The translations under genes and the position numbers were made by a program. The notes under the pieces are model-generated. The model had not been told where the DNA came from and did not search any database. It saw nothing but the letters and a program-made list of their open reading frames with translations. 64,000 nt of DNA from Heliomicrobium undosum (GTDB taxonomy: Bacteria > Bacillota > Desulfitobacteriia > Heliobacteriales > Heliobacteriaceae), in the NCBI RefSeq assembly GCF_009877425.1, contig NZ_WXEY01000002.1:138960-202959 (forward strand), read 5' to 3'. Positions 25,136 to 34,856 of this stretch are shown here, piece after piece; within the stretch, counting starts at the first letter, position 1; every line of letters begins with the position of its first letter.

Positions 25136-26050
25136 CTAACTCGCTTTATCCCACATCGTCTTCGGCAGCTTCCCCACCGTATCCATCAGGAGTTCATAGA
25201 CGTCCAGGTCCATCAGATCGGCCTGGGCGTTTTCTTTTTGGCTAATCAAATCCCGCAGGGTCGGCCGTTTTTCCCGCAGCTTCCGCATGGCCCGGTTATG
25301 GCCCTCCATATGGGGACCGTGGTGTTCCTTCAACGTGTCCCATTTTAGGGGGTCCATGGCGCGAACCGTTTCAAACATAGAAGTAACCACGTCGTGGGTA
25401 TCTTCTTGGGCACCACGCTCCCAGATACGCTGTTTGAACACATGCTTCACCAGGGCTTCCTCGGAAAAATCCAGCATGAACGGAGGCATCATCACGCCCA
25501 TGGGGTAAAGGGAGCGGATGGCTTGCAACGGTTCTCTAGGATGATCCTTCTTCATTTGCTTGCACCTAGCAAGCTGTTCCTCCATCATCCCGTGATATAG
25601 CCAAGGGTCACGTGCCTCATAGGGAATTACATATCCCCAAGGTTTATTAGCCCGGAAGCCTCCGGCGATCCGACGGTTCCGAAGCGTGTAGGTGATGAGG
25701 TGGTCGTAGACCGTTTTGCTCACGCCGATGAAAAGGAAGGTCACTGTCTCGCCACGGATCGGCTCGTAAGAATGTCCTGCTTTGACCATGCCGTTGAGGA
25801 ACCGATCCGTGTTTCCCATGTCGTCGTACTTGCCGAGGTAAAGAGCTGATGCGAAGGCGGAGGATTTTCGCCCCTTATCGGTAGACCGCAATGCGATCAC
25901 TCGGCCATGCTGGACCGGCTTGCATCCTTCCTTGACATAGTTCTCATTGATGAACTGCTCCAGATTGCGGAGATCGGTCAGCCGTTCTGGCTCAAGGTGG
26001 GTGCGTTCACTCCAGCAGATGGGAGTGAGGTCAATCGTAAATCGGCTCAA
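25136..26050 (-). CDS. Divergent ThyX-like (flavin-dependent thymidylate synthase) protein
   Basis: 304 residues. The ThyX-like core is visible as [20 protein letters not shown], in the place of the canonical RHRx7S loop, and as [20 protein letters not shown], in the place of the helix before the AQxEIR element. ThyX makes dTMP from dUMP with FAD and methylene-folate. The altered loop (RNR, and no Ser at the expected place) may mean a changed substrate, such as a modified pyrimidine. It overlaps the dUTPase gene by four bases; dUTPase makes dUMP. Start TTG at 26050. Confidence 0.68.
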   Translation of the reverse strand: MSRFTIDLTPICWSERTHLEPERLTDLRNLEQFINENYVKEGCKPVQHGRVIALRSTDKGRKSSAFASALYLGKYDDMGNTDRFLNGMVKAGHSYEPIRGETVTFLFIGVSKTVYDHLITYTLRNRRIAGGFRANKPWGYVIPYEARDPWLYHGMMEEQLARCKQMKKDHPREPLQAIRSLYPMGVMMPPFMLDFSEEALVKHVFKQRIWERGAQEDTHDVVTSMFETVRAMDPLKWDTLKEHHGPHMEGHNRAMRKLREKRPTLRDLISQKENAQADLMDLDVYELLMDTVGKLPKTMWDKAS

Positions 26051-26547
26051 GCAGTCTTCCTCCCCTCTGTTCCGGTATGGCCGAATCCGCCGCTGCCTCG
26101 TTTGGTTTTTCTAAGGTCTACTGAGTCTGAATAATCTACGCCAAATAAAACAGGTTGAAAAACCATTTGAGCGATCCGGTCCCCTTGAAGGATGCGAAAC
26201 TGTTCCTCACCAAAGTTAATTAAAATGACGCGAAGCTCACCGGCATAATCAGCATCGATGGTTCCTGGTGAATTCAGCACCGTAATCCCTTCTTTTAATG
26301 CCAATCCACTCCTGGGTCGGATTTGAGCCTCCACACCCACAGGTAGCTGGATGCCAATACCTGTCCGAACAAGAACGCGTTCCCCTGGTTCTACCCAAAA
26401 CTCTTGATAGCCTAAGTTTTTTTCAATGCAATCAATTTCGTCTAGAGGAAACACTCCGAGAGCGTGAAGATCAAAACCACTAGCGTATTCCGTCTGTTGT
26501 TTGGGAAAAATGGCCTCTGGGTGAAGACGAATGATTTCAACGTTCAA
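26047..26547 (-). CDS. dut: dUTP diphosphatase
   Basis: 166 residues. All five trimeric dUTPase motifs are present: [40 protein letters not shown] and [10 protein letters not shown]. The enzyme removes dUTP and yields dUMP, keeping uracil out of phage DNA and feeding the overlapping ThyX-like gene. It starts at a TTG after AGGGGG. Confidence 0.95.
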   Translation of the reverse strand: MNVEIIRLHPEAIFPKQQTEYASGFDLHALGVFPLDEIDCIEKNLGYQEFWVEPGERVLVRTGIGIQLPVGVEAQIRPRSGLALKEGITVLNSPGTIDADYAGELRVILINFGEEQFRILQGDRIAQMVFQPVLFGVDYSDSVDLRKTKRGSGGFGHTGTEGRKTA

Positions 26548-26558
26548 ATCTGTTCCCC

Positions 26559-28469
26559 CTAACCTGCCTTGTTTAATTCATGAAACTTCCGCTTTGGATA
26601 CTCGTAATTCTTTCGCACATCTCCCCATGAGGACACTCGTGTAAAGTAGCCAATAACCCGCGTCAGATGATCTGTAATTGGCTGCCCACAGATGGGGCAG
26701 GTAGTCCCGGTGCCGACGATCGCCATATGACCGTGGGCGCAAATGCCAAATCCATAGTTGATGGCGAAGTGTTCAATTCCCTCGGATAAGGAAATCAGGA
26801 TGAGTTTCTTCATTATATAAGGGTCAGTGATCTGTTCCTGAACATTCAGGTGAAGGATGCCGCCGCCGCTGACGTGTTTCATAAACCGGCCCGTCAGTTT
26901 GATGCGGTCGACGGTGCCCATATCGGCAATGAGCGGGACATACTGATTCGAATACAGTTCAAAGGGTTGCAACTTTCCATAGACAAGCCGGTCCTTTTTC
27001 GCCAAGGTAGCTGCCGTGCTTTCCGCAGGAATTTCCTCGGTGTTGAAGGAATGACCTGTTCCCCGACTGAAGATGGCGGCGTATTCCTCCGTCCGCTTCA
27101 GTACCTTTTCGGTAAACGCCTGGCCCTCAGCGGTTTCCATCGGCAGCCCCATGAACTCGCACATCTCATATTGGCCGTGGATGCCGATGGTGGAGAACAG
27201 CATGTCCAGCGAGAACCAATCGAGGGGCTTGAAGAACTTCAGGAATCCTTTCTTCACTCGGCGGCGAAGGATTTCTTCCCGGTGGACCAGCAGCAAATCT
27301 CTTGCCATTCTCGCCCGGCGATCCAACAGAACAAAGAAATGCTTCTCGTCACGCGCATCCAGCGCAAGACGGGGGAAGTTGATGGTCACCACTCGGTGGG
27401 AACCGATGTTTAGGCCGCCGTTGCCGAAGCTATCGGCCCTGTACTTCATCCGTTCGGTGTCGTTTACGTAACGGCAGCACATTGCGATCTTGGAGCCTTC
27501 ATTGGCGTAGATGTTGAGCACACCCAGTTTGACGTTAATCCGGCTGATAAAGTCCAGGAAGTCCTCGTCGATGGGTCGCCGATCCTTATCGACCGACAGG
27601 TTGGCCGTCATGACGGGGAAGCGGTACGGCAGGCCAGTAGACGGGTCGCCTTGGGCGAAGAACTCGGCGATTACCTTCTGCACGGTCATCACATACTCGA
27701 CATCTACTTCCGTCCCGTCGGGATACCGGTACTCTTCAAAGAGCTTCTTGAGGTTTTCCCGGTCAAAGATAGACACGTTAGAAAAGGGCGATTGGCCCGA
27801 AATTCTGAACTTGTTATTGGCCACGTGGACGAACTTTTGCCAGAGGTTCTCGATATAGGCCCGGTCCTCCGCTCTTTCCGGATCGCGACCTTCCTTTTTG
27901 AGATACCACGCCAGGTTGACGATAAAATCCCCTGGCGCCACCGCACCGGCAAACTCCTGGCTCAAATCCATGACCACTTCCGTGACTTGGGCCACGAAGC
28001 TGTCCGAACGCCTCGGCGGTAGGCTATGAAGTTGACCGTATTGCCGCCCCTCGATCATGAGGTTTGATGTGGAGAAGGCGAAGCAATAGGGTACTTGAAT
28101 CCCTTGGCCGGAGCTGTCGTGGAAGTACAGCTCCCCCCGCCAGATCGCCGAGAGCATCTGGTTGGCCCGGTGGAGGCCGAAGCGTTTTTTGCTGTATCGC
28201 CACAGCAGGTAGTAGCCCTCCAATTTCAAGATGCCTTTTGTCACTTCGGCCTGGTAGTTGTTTGCCGACAGTTCCTCGTTGGAGTTGGCGTTTTGATCCA
28301 CGCTGGTATCGGCCAGCCGCTTGGTGAAGTAGTCGTGGGACATCTGGCCGACATCCACTTTGTTCGGGCTGATGCCTTCGAGTTCGAGCAGCTTGAGGCC
28401 GATAGGATCATTGGCAAACTTCTGATAGAGACGGTGGAATCCAGGTTCAAAGGTCAGCGATAACTTCAA
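26559..28469 (-). CDS. nrdD: Anaerobic (class III) ribonucleoside-triphosphate reductase
   Basis: 636 residues. The glycyl radical motif RVIGYFTRV is near the C-terminus, preceded by the metal-site region [27 protein letters not shown] in the middle is a plausible thiyl-radical Cys. It reduces ribonucleotides to deoxynucleotides and needs NrdG for activation. It is shorter than bacterial NrdD and shows no N-terminal ATP-cone, so allosteric control may be reduced. One usual zinc Cys is replaced by His. TTG start overlaps the nrdG stop. Confidence 0.95.
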   Translation of the reverse strand: MKLSLTFEPGFHRLYQKFANDPIGLKLLELEGISPNKVDVGQMSHDYFTKRLADTSVDQNANSNEELSANNYQAEVTKGILKLEGYYLLWRYSKKRFGLHRANQMLSAIWRGELYFHDSSGQGIQVPYCFAFSTSNLMIEGRQYGQLHSLPPRRSDSFVAQVTEVVMDLSQEFAGAVAPGDFIVNLAWYLKKEGRDPERAEDRAYIENLWQKFVHVANNKFRISGQSPFSNVSIFDRENLKKLFEEYRYPDGTEVDVEYVMTVQKVIAEFFAQGDPSTGLPYRFPVMTANLSVDKDRRPIDEDFLDFISRINVKLGVLNIYANEGSKIAMCCRYVNDTERMKYRADSFGNGGLNIGSHRVVTINFPRLALDARDEKHFFVLLDRRARMARDLLLVHREEILRRRVKKGFLKFFKPLDWFSLDMLFSTIGIHGQYEMCEFMGLPMETAEGQAFTEKVLKRTEEYAAIFSRGTGHSFNTEEIPAESTAATLAKKDRLVYGKLQPFELYSNQYVPLIADMGTVDRIKLTGRFMKHVSGGGILHLNVQEQITDPYIMKKLILISLSEGIEHFAINYGFGICAHGHMAIVGTGTTCPICGQPITDHLTRVIGYFTRVSSWGDVRKNYEYPKRKFHELNKAG

Positions 28470-28918
28470 GCCACCCTCTCCTTCCGTCGATGGTACACGA
28501 TTTGATTGGAACTGGCGGGGAATGCGCCGGTGCGTAAGTCCTCCCGATATTCGCCAGCGACAATGACATCACATAGGTCGATGATGACCTCGGGGATCTT
28601 GTTCAGGTCATAGCCGGTATACAGCCAGGTCTCAAGGCCGAAGGATTTTACGGCAGCCAGGATGGTCCGCAACGCTTCTGGCTGCTCCATGGGCTCCCCG
28701 CCAAGGAAGACCACGGAATCGTAGACCGCCCGGTGCTTTCGGAGCCGGGCGAAGATGTCATCAATCGCCATCTCCTCCCCGCCGTCCATGGGTTGCAATT
28801 CTGGATTGTGGCAGCCGGGGCACCGCTTACGGCAACCTTGAAAGAAGATGCTGAAGGCAATGCCGTTGGCGTCGGTGGTGTTGAAGTCATGAAACCCCGC
28901 CACGCGAACCGTTTGCAT
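28466..28918 (-). CDS. nrdG: Class III reductase-activating radical-SAM protein
   Basis: 150 residues from the ATG at 28918, seven bases after GGAGG. The radical-SAM cluster motif is CRKRCPGCHNPEL (CxxxCxxC) near residue 30. It uses a 4Fe-4S cluster and S-adenosylmethionine to place the glycyl radical on NrdD. The gene overlaps nrdD by four bases, so both are made together. Confidence 0.93.
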   Translation of the reverse strand: MQTVRVAGFHDFNTTDANGIAFSIFFQGCRKRCPGCHNPELQPMDGGEEMAIDDIFARLRKHRAVYDSVVFLGGEPMEQPEALRTILAAVKSFGLETWLYTGYDLNKIPEVIIDLCDVIVAGEYREDLRTGAFPASSNQIVYHRRKERVA

Positions 28919-29250
28919 CAGGCCACCTCCTTCACGTGGCTGGCCCTTACTTGCCACTTGCGAAAGCCTTGCCGGTCTACCCACACCCAGAGTTCAAAGT
29001 CGATGACATCATCCAGGTTGTGCTGGGCGATGGTTGCTTGGATGTCGGCGATCTCTTTGCGGTAATTCGCCGGAGAGAACTTTTTCGTCCGCTTGGACTG
29101 CACCGCTAGGATCCGCCGTCGGCTGATACCCAGCACATCGACCTTGGAGTGCGAACCGGCAGACCGGAGTACCAGATATCCTTGGCTGGTCAGTTCGTGA
29201 ACAATCTTTCGCTCAATCTCATAGCCTCGCTGATAATTGGTCCGCCCCAT
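28918..29250 (-). CDS. Hjc-like Holliday junction resolvase / PD-(D/E)xK nuclease
   Basis: 110 residues. RGYEIERKIVHELTSQGYLVLR holds the first Glu; SAGSHSKVDVLGI and ILAVQSKRT supply the Asp and the Q-x-K arm of the nuclease fold. Archaeal Hjc proteins have the same layout and size. It probably resolves recombination or replication intermediates before packaging. It overlaps nrdG and starts directly after the stop of the Cas4-like gene. Confidence 0.8.
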   Translation of the reverse strand: MGRTNYQRGYEIERKIVHELTSQGYLVLRSAGSHSKVDVLGISRRRILAVQSKRTKKFSPANYRKEIADIQATIAQHNLDDVIDFELWVWVDRQGFRKWQVRASHVKEVA

Positions 29251-30186
29251 TTAGGCCGCCACCTGTTCGTTCATGCGATGGCAGTGGGGCTTGTACAGGC
29301 AGAAAAAACACTTCTCAATCATTGCGGCAGGAATTTCATTGGCGTAGCATTTCTGGGCGACAACAGCGAACTTGTCCAAGAGCCGGTTGCGGTCTTCATC
29401 GGTAACCTTCAGATAAAACGCGCGCATGTCTGGCTTTGCCTCGGCTCCCTTGGTCCAACTGTCCTTCGCGAGGGATTCGTAGACAATGAGGAACTCGTTA
29501 AGGCCAAAGAGCAGAGAATAGGCGATGCATTGCTCCTTGTGATCCTCCTGGGCATCTTTCAGCCGGTACGAGCCGATCGCCCCGATGGTCGATGACTTCG
29601 TCTTAAACTCAAATCCGATCTTGCTGCCATCCGGCTGGTACAGCAACACGCCGTCCATCATGCCGTACAATTGGAACCGCTGACCGTTGTGTTCAAACTG
29701 GCGGACCTGACGGATGTTCTTTTCCCAGGCCGGCCGGTTGGTGGTCTTCGTTCGCACCACGGTAAACTGCGGAGAATCCAGCTGGGTCTCGGCATAGAGC
29801 AGATCCCGTTGCACCGCCCGGTGAACGGCCGATCCGTTGCGGGTCCACCGTCGCTGATATGGAAAGCGGTCAACAAAAGCGGCTTCCACACGTTTGTTTT
29901 TGTAATAAAGTTCCCGTTCACATTTGTAGGCCGATGAAGGCGAGAATGTCACCAAACCCCGTTGAAACCCCAGCTTTCTCGTATCGCTGTTGAGACCGTC
30001 CAATTCGTCCGTCAGGAGCAGCTTTTCGATGTCATTGTCATTTACTTCTTCAATGGAATGGATCGCATCAAAATGTTGGAGGATAGCTGTGGTCAATTCG
30101 TTACCGCGGTCGGCAACGACGGACACCACTTCCTCACGCAGTTCCCTGGCGCCATCTCGGTTGACTAAGCTGCCGATGCAAACCAC
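29251..30186 (-). CDS. Cas4/RecB-like exonuclease with probable Fe-S cluster
   Basis: About 311 residues. The nuclease core reads YGMMDGVLLY then KIGFEFKTKSS (D...ExK). A Cys in CERELYYKNK near residue 85 and the C-terminal CFFCLYKPHC would hold a 4Fe-4S cluster as in Cas4/AddB. Phages use such nucleases in recombination. The start is unclear: a GTG at 30186 has its ribosome site too close, whereas an ATC at 30177 is eight bases after GGGGAG. Either way it overlaps the end of the polymerase gene. Confidence 0.8.
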   Translation of the reverse strand: MVCIGSLVNRDGARELREEVVSVVADRGNELTTAILQHFDAIHSIEEVNDNDIEKLLLTDELDGLNSDTRKLGFQRGLVTFSPSSAYKCERELYYKNKRVEAAFVDRFPYQRRWTRNGSAVHRAVQRDLLYAETQLDSPQFTVVRTKTTNRPAWEKNIRQVRQFEHNGQRFQLYGMMDGVLLYQPDGSKIGFEFKTKSSTIGAIGSYRLKDAQEDHKEQCIAYSLLFGLNEFLIVYESLAKDSWTKGAEAKPDMRAFYLKVTDEDRNRLLDKFAVVAQKCYANEIPAAMIEKCFFCLYKPHCHRMNEQVAA

Positions 30187-32438
30187 TCCCCTTTCTTTAT
30201 CCCTTCGCCCCATCGGGTCATGATTTCGGTATCCACTTTGAGCGGCACTGCCAGCGAGGCCGCTGCGGTCATGCACGCTTCGATATCCTGGATGTCACGC
30301 TCGGTAATGTTCGTATCCACCAGCATCAACGCTTCATCGTGTACGGTGCCGCAGAGAGACCAGCCCCGTCTGTTGCAATACTGGTTCAGGTTGAGCATCG
30401 CCCGCTTCATGATATCGGCGGCCGTTCCCTGGATGATGGCGTTGACACTTTGCCGCCGGACGGATTCTACCTCGCCTTTGACGTTGTAGAATTTGCGTTT
30501 GAGATCCCGGGGGATGTCGTTGTTTCGCCAGATATCCAGCGGGAGTTCCTCGACGCCAAGGATCGAACAGATTTCTTTTGCCAGAGCATCGTAGAGATTG
30601 GCTTTCTGGCGATGACCTGGGAATCGCCGTTTTCGGCCAAAGAGGGTTTCTACGTACTCGTTCTCCTTGACCAATAGGTGCGTGTCTTTAATGAAGGAAT
30701 AAACTTGTGGGTAGGTTCTAAAGACATCTCCAATAAACAGTTGGGCCTCTTCTACTGTGATTCCTAATTGGTCCGATAAGGTATACATACTGGTCCCGTA
30801 GAGAATCGCTAGCAGACCGACTTTCATCATCTTCCGGTACTTGGAGCCGTCGCCGCATTCCTCGATGGGCACCTTGAATACCCGGCTCGCCAGGGTGGAA
30901 TACAGGTCCTGCCCGTTTAGATAAGGCTCCTGTAAGTGAAGGTCACCGCTGATATGGGCCAGCACACGGGGTTCAATCTGGGAGAAGTCGCTGCCGACAA
31001 GCAACTTGCCGGGTGGCGCGACGATCAATTTCCGGGCTTTCGTAGGCAGGTTCTGAAGGTTGGGTTCGTTGCTGGAAAACCGGCCCGTCACGGTGGCCAC
31101 CTGATTGAAGGAGCCGTGAATTCGGCCATCCGATTTGATCCGTTCCGGCAACGCCTCAACGTAGGTGCTGAGAAGTTTCGAGAGTTCCCGGTATTTCAGC
31201 AGGTGCTCGATGCCGGGGTGCTTGTCCTTCAGAGCCTTCAGCGTCTTCATATCGGTGGATCGGTCGTTAACCTCGGGTAGTTTTAATTCGTCATAAAACT
31301 TACGGGCCAACTGAACGGGCGAATTAAAGTTGATCTCCCCAAAGTGATCCACTAGGTTTTTTTCCAACTCGGAGATCTCGGCTTTGAGTTCACCGCCGTA
31401 CTGCTGGGCATACCCCTGGTCGATGAGGAACCCGCACTGTTCCATTTCGACGCAGGTGTCAATGAGCGGATTCTCCAGTTCGCGATACAGCCGAGACAAC
31501 TTCGCTAGCCGCTGTAGATGCTCACGCTGCCATAGGTACAACATCCACGTAAGGTGGGTGTCTTTGGCGGCGTACACGAGGGCCACGTCCAGGGGCACGT
31601 CATCGAAGCGGGTCTTCCCAAACAACTCCTCAAAGGTATGGCTGCTGTCCTGAAACCCGAAATACTTCCCATACTTTGTCGCCAGGTTCTTTAGGGCAAA
31701 GGAAGGCTCGTTCTCGTTTAACAGGGCCATGGCAACTCGGGTATCGTGCAGGAGCCCCTGCATCCGAATGCCGTGTCGGAGCAACATGTGGATGTCGTAC
31801 TTGGCGTTGTGCAGCACCTTGCCGATAGCCGGGTCGGTAAGAATCGGCTTCAAGGCAGCGAGTACAATAGAGCGATCTAGCTGCTTCCCCGTTCTGTGAG
31901 CCACCGGGATATAGACGTGGTAATCGGCCTTGGGCAACGTGATCGACATTCCAACAATTACATCGTGGTAAACGTCCAAACCGGTCGTTTCTGTGTCGAA
32001 TGCTATGATAGGCTCATTTCGTAGGTCGCTGATCAACTGGTCTAGCTGTGATTCTGTTTGAATCAGCCGGTAATTGGCCGGCGTATTCGCGACCATGTTT
32101 TTCAGCACCGATTCTTTGCGCTGCATCTGTAAATCACGCCATAGCCGCAACGCATGGGCCTTAGTGAACTTCTTCAGGTTCTCGACACCCACACCGATCT
32201 CGCCGGAATCGATGGCCGCCTTTACCGTTTTCAATCGTCCCTTATCAAGGTCCGAGAGGTTCGTCTGAAAGATCGCTTTCTTCTTGGCTCCGGTATGGCT
32301 GACCCAACCGGAGAGCCACACTTCCTCCCAAGTGGGCTCCCGACTTGCCATCTCTTTACGTAGCTGAGCATTTTGAACCCGATCAGACACATCAATTACA
32401 ACAGGTTTTGATAATCCAATCCTTAGCTCGACAGTCAC
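30165..32438 (-). CDS. Family A DNA polymerase with 3'-5' exonuclease
   Basis: 757 residues. The exonuclease motif FDTETTGLD is at about 147-155. Polymerase motif A is VGSDFSQIEPRVLAH, motif B KYRKMMKVGLLAILYGTS and motif C GTVHDEAL. In the O-helix the site matching E. coli Phe762 is Leu (R-x3-K-x3-L-x3-Y), a substitution reported to go with temperate phages. The first 120 residues match no 5' nuclease. It is the replicative polymerase of the phage. Confidence 0.95.
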   Translation of the reverse strand: MTVELRIGLSKPVVIDVSDRVQNAQLRKEMASREPTWEEVWLSGWVSHTGAKKKAIFQTNLSDLDKGRLKTVKAAIDSGEIGVGVENLKKFTKAHALRLWRDLQMQRKESVLKNMVANTPANYRLIQTESQLDQLISDLRNEPIIAFDTETTGLDVYHDVIVGMSITLPKADYHVYIPVAHRTGKQLDRSIVLAALKPILTDPAIGKVLHNAKYDIHMLLRHGIRMQGLLHDTRVAMALLNENEPSFALKNLATKYGKYFGFQDSSHTFEELFGKTRFDDVPLDVALVYAAKDTHLTWMLYLWQREHLQRLAKLSRLYRELENPLIDTCVEMEQCGFLIDQGYAQQYGGELKAEISELEKNLVDHFGEINFNSPVQLARKFYDELKLPEVNDRSTDMKTLKALKDKHPGIEHLLKYRELSKLLSTYVEALPERIKSDGRIHGSFNQVATVTGRFSSNEPNLQNLPTKARKLIVAPPGKLLVGSDFSQIEPRVLAHISGDLHLQEPYLNGQDLYSTLASRVFKVPIEECGDGSKYRKMMKVGLLAILYGTSMYTLSDQLGITVEEAQLFIGDVFRTYPQVYSFIKDTHLLVKENEYVETLFGRKRRFPGHRQKANLYDALAKEICSILGVEELPLDIWRNNDIPRDLKRKFYNVKGEVESVRRQSVNAIIQGTAADIMKRAMLNLNQYCNRRGWSLCGTVHDEALMLVDTNITERDIQDIEACMTAAASLAVPLKVDTEIMTRWGEGIKKGEWFASAA

Positions 32439-32465
32439 GACCTCCCGCTTTTCATGATGGCCTCC

Positions 32466-33152
32466 TTAAAAAAGATCCTCTGGCTTTACCTCCGCTTCTC
32501 CGAGGGGCTTTACGCCGTCGTCCTGCAGTTCGTTGCCGAAAAATCGCTCAATAGGAAAGCCTGCCTTTTCTAGCTCTTCGATTTGCTGTTGGCGGGTGCG
32601 CGGTTGCAGAACCGTTTCGTAGAAATCGTCTTCCACCGTCGTCTCATTAAATGAATCGAACTTTTCCTGGTCTTCAGGCTTTAGCTTAATGATTGGATTC
32701 AGCGTGAAGCTCGTTTCCACTTTGGTGCCAGTTCGCTTGAACACGAAGGCCAAATCCCGCAAGTGATCGGTGTACTGTTCAATGGTCTGAATGATCCCCT
32801 GGGCTTGTCCTTTGCTGGCATCGAATACCCGGATGATGCCCTCATCGAGATCGGCCATGGCAAAAAGGTAACGCTTGCGCGCCCGAAGTCCCTGGAATTC
32901 TTCCAGCCCCGAATGGCCCGCTTCGCAATGGGCACATTTTTGACCGGCGGGATGAATGCAGGGCTGTGTGAAAATCCCTTGCAGGTAGGCGCTGTGGGCT
33001 CTGTATTCCACATAATCCTCCGGCGTCAGCAGGCGAACGCGAACGGAATCGCCGTCTTTCAACCGAATATACACCTTTTTGAAATCGATAGATGAGTTTT
33101 TCTTGTTGGCAGATTCCTTGGCAGCTTTGCCTTTCGCTGTGATTACACTCAT
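32466..33152 (-). CDS. Phage single-stranded DNA-binding protein, gp32-like
   Basis: 228 residues. A basic N-terminus leads to a core with a Cys/His cluster (CIHPAGQKCAHCEAG), like the zinc site of T4-type gp32 proteins. The acidic C-terminus ends in EVKPEDLF, resembling the tip SSBs use to bind partners. Placed directly before the polymerase, it should coat single strands at the fork. The family call rests on layout more than on a clear signature. Confidence 0.68.
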   Translation of the reverse strand: MSVITAKGKAAKESANKKNSSIDFKKVYIRLKDGDSVRVRLLTPEDYVEYRAHSAYLQGIFTQPCIHPAGQKCAHCEAGHSGLEEFQGLRARKRYLFAMADLDEGIIRVFDASKGQAQGIIQTIEQYTDHLRDLAFVFKRTGTKVETSFTLNPIIKLKPEDQEKFDSFNETTVEDDFYETVLQPRTRQQQIEELEKAGFPIERFFGNELQDDGVKPLGEAEVKPEDLF

Positions 33153-33222
33153 GATTTAATACCCTCCGTGAAATTGATTATTGTATGGTTGGCGCTGAAA
33201 CGCTTTTTGTAACCGCTTTGAG

Positions 33223-33816
33223 TTAGGCGACACTGTCGAGGTACTCTTTGAACTTTTCTTTGGCTCGTTGCACCCCCTTTCGCGATCTCGCATCGTATTC
33301 GCTCGCACCGAACACGACAGAGGCGATTTCTTGAAAGGTGCAGCCGAAATCTAACAGCTTAATGATTTTTCCTTGCTGCTCGTTGGTTCTCGCAAAACCA
33401 TCGAGCAGTTCTTTTTTTTGCGCGTTTCCGACGACGGTTTGCTCAACGGTCGATACATCGTCTTTACATATGGAATTCCAGTCCAACGTATTCTCATCGA
33501 AATCAGTAGTTTGCAGTGTGTCTGAGACCCGCTTTATCGCTCGATGATACCGGCATAAGTCAATGAATTCCCGAAGCATAATGACCCGGTATCGCTGTAC
33601 AAACGAGGTCCTTCCGTCAAAATCGATGGCCGCCTTCCAAACCGCTTCCTGAAATACGGAATAGATGTCCTGGTAGCGAATGCGATGATTTTCCCTTTTT
33701 CGAGCCTCGTACTTCAGGATAGGATCCATAAGCCGCAGCAGTTCCGTAAATGAATGACCATCCCCCGTTTTGGCGAACTCTAGTGCAAAGCCATCGATCT
33801 TGTTCTGGTCGTTCAA
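33223..33816 (-). CDS. Phage sigma-70-like factor
   Basis: 197 residues from a TTG at 33816 with AAGGGG seven bases upstream; an ATG at 33849 has no ribosome site. A region-2-like part (MDPILKYEARKRENHRIRYQ, QEAVWKAAIDFDGRTSFVQR) is followed by a region-4-like helix-turn-helix (KIIKLLDFGCTFQEIASVVF). It is the first gene of the leftward early block and faces the repressor gene, so it may switch on the genes downstream. Confidence 0.75.
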   Translation of the reverse strand: MNDQNKIDGFALEFAKTGDGHSFTELLRLMDPILKYEARKRENHRIRYQDIYSVFQEAVWKAAIDFDGRTSFVQRYRVIMLREFIDLCRYHRAIKRVSDTLQTTDFDENTLDWNSICKDDVSTVEQTVVGNAQKKELLDGFARTNEQQGKIIKLLDFGCTFQEIASVVFGASEYDARSRKGVQRAKEKFKEYLDSVA

Positions 33817-33905
33817 GCCGCTACCCCTTTCCTTCTTTCCTCGTTTCATCGGTTGTTCAAGTAATCTTTATGGTTTAATTAATGACAGGGCTAATGATTA
33901 CACAA

Positions 33906-33934
33906 TTTACACAGTATTAATAGGTGTAGATTAT
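33906..33934 (+). promoter_or_regulatory. Candidate repressor promoter in the phage switch region
   Basis: TTTACA (33906-33911) and GATTAT (33929-33934) are 17 bp apart and face the repressor. On the other strand a weaker TTGTGT overlaps and points to the sigma-like gene. TTACACA/TGTGTAA-type words repeat nearby (TTACACAATTTACACA), plausible operator half-sites. The whole 33817-34000 gap is probably the lysis-lysogeny switch. Confidence 0.4.
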
Positions 33935-34000
33935 TGGAAGCAAGGCTTTACCAGTTATGATCGATTCCAACCGGGGAAAGTTAAGAAAAGGGGTTGCTTC

Positions 34001-34426
34001 ATGCCGAAGCGGTTAACCGGTCGTGAGAAAGCCCAGCAGATGCTACGCTACGCCAATACGGGTGACTATCTGCGGGGGTTACGGATGAAAAAAGGGTTCA
34101 CCTTGGCCGCGTTAAGCGATAAGGTTGGCGTGTCCATAAACTTCCTGTCAGAACTGGAACGTGGCTTGAAGGCTCCTGGCGATCAATTAGTCGAAGACCT
34201 GGCGAAACTCTATGGAATCGACAGTAGTGAAATCTACAGACGACTCGGCAGGATTCCTGAAACAGCGACGACTGAACTTGAGAAAAGCCCGCAATTTCAA
34301 AAGCTGCTCATCGAACTCAATCAAAACAAAAAGTTAACCAAAAAAGAAAAAAAGGGAATTTATGACGAGGTATACAACTCATTTCGTTCACTAATTAAAG
34401 AAATGGAAGCAGAAAAAAGGCGTTAA
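34001..34426 (+). CDS. Phage repressor, Xre/Cro-CI type
   Basis: 141 residues from the ATG at 34001, with AAAAGGGG upstream. The helix-turn-helix is LRMKKGFTLAALSDKVGVSI followed by NFLSELERGLKAPGDQLVED. The C-terminal helices are charged; no protease-type (LexA) domain is present. It is transcribed away from the early block and probably maintains lysogeny. Confidence 0.88.
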   Translation: MPKRLTGREKAQQMLRYANTGDYLRGLRMKKGFTLAALSDKVGVSINFLSELERGLKAPGDQLVEDLAKLYGIDSSEIYRRLGRIPETATTELEKSPQFQKLLIELNQNKKLTKKEKKGIYDEVYNSFRSLIKEMEAEKRR

Positions 34427-34439
34427 GGGAGGGCAAACC

Positions 34440-34856
34440 GTGGAATCTTCTTGTAACAGACTCACGCTATCCAGGCTCTTATCGGGATTATTGTCCATGT
34501 TTGTCTCCGGTGCGATTACGAGCTTGTTGTTCGGGGCTTGGTTCTTTCTGCAAGTACGCGTTTCACGGGATTTGAAGAAACTTGTCGCCATGGCGAAGGT
34601 GGAATACGAAGGAAGAGAATATTTATTGGTGAATCCATCCAGCATCGGTGAAGTATTTGACGTCATCGCAGAATACTACATGAGAAAACTCCATCCAACC
34701 GAACAAATCATGAAGAACGAATCACGTGTACAACTCATCATGGGTTTCGTATCGGCAATACTCCTCCTTTCCACTATCTACGGCCTGTGGACTGCGATAA
34801 AAGGGGCTAAGACGCTGTCACGGGGACGCCCAAGTTCAACGTCTCTGAGTGATTGA
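34440..34856 (+). CDS. Two-span membrane protein downstream of the repressor
   Basis: 138 residues from a GTG at 34440 seven bases after GGGAGGG. Hydrophobic segments lie at about 20-38 (FVSGAITSLLFGAWFFLQV) and 100-118 (LIMGFVSAILLLSTIYGLW), with a soluble loop between. As the second gene of the lysogenic unit it could be an exclusion or other lysogenic-conversion protein. Its last 79 bases overlap the 3' end of the Toprim gene on the other strand. Confidence 0.65.
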   Translation: MESSCNRLTLSRLLSGLLSMFVSGAITSLLFGAWFFLQVRVSRDLKKLVAMAKVEYEGREYLLVNPSSIGEVFDVIAEYYMRKLHPTEQIMKNESRVQLIMGFVSAILLLSTIYGLWTAIKGAKTLSRGRPSSTSLSD

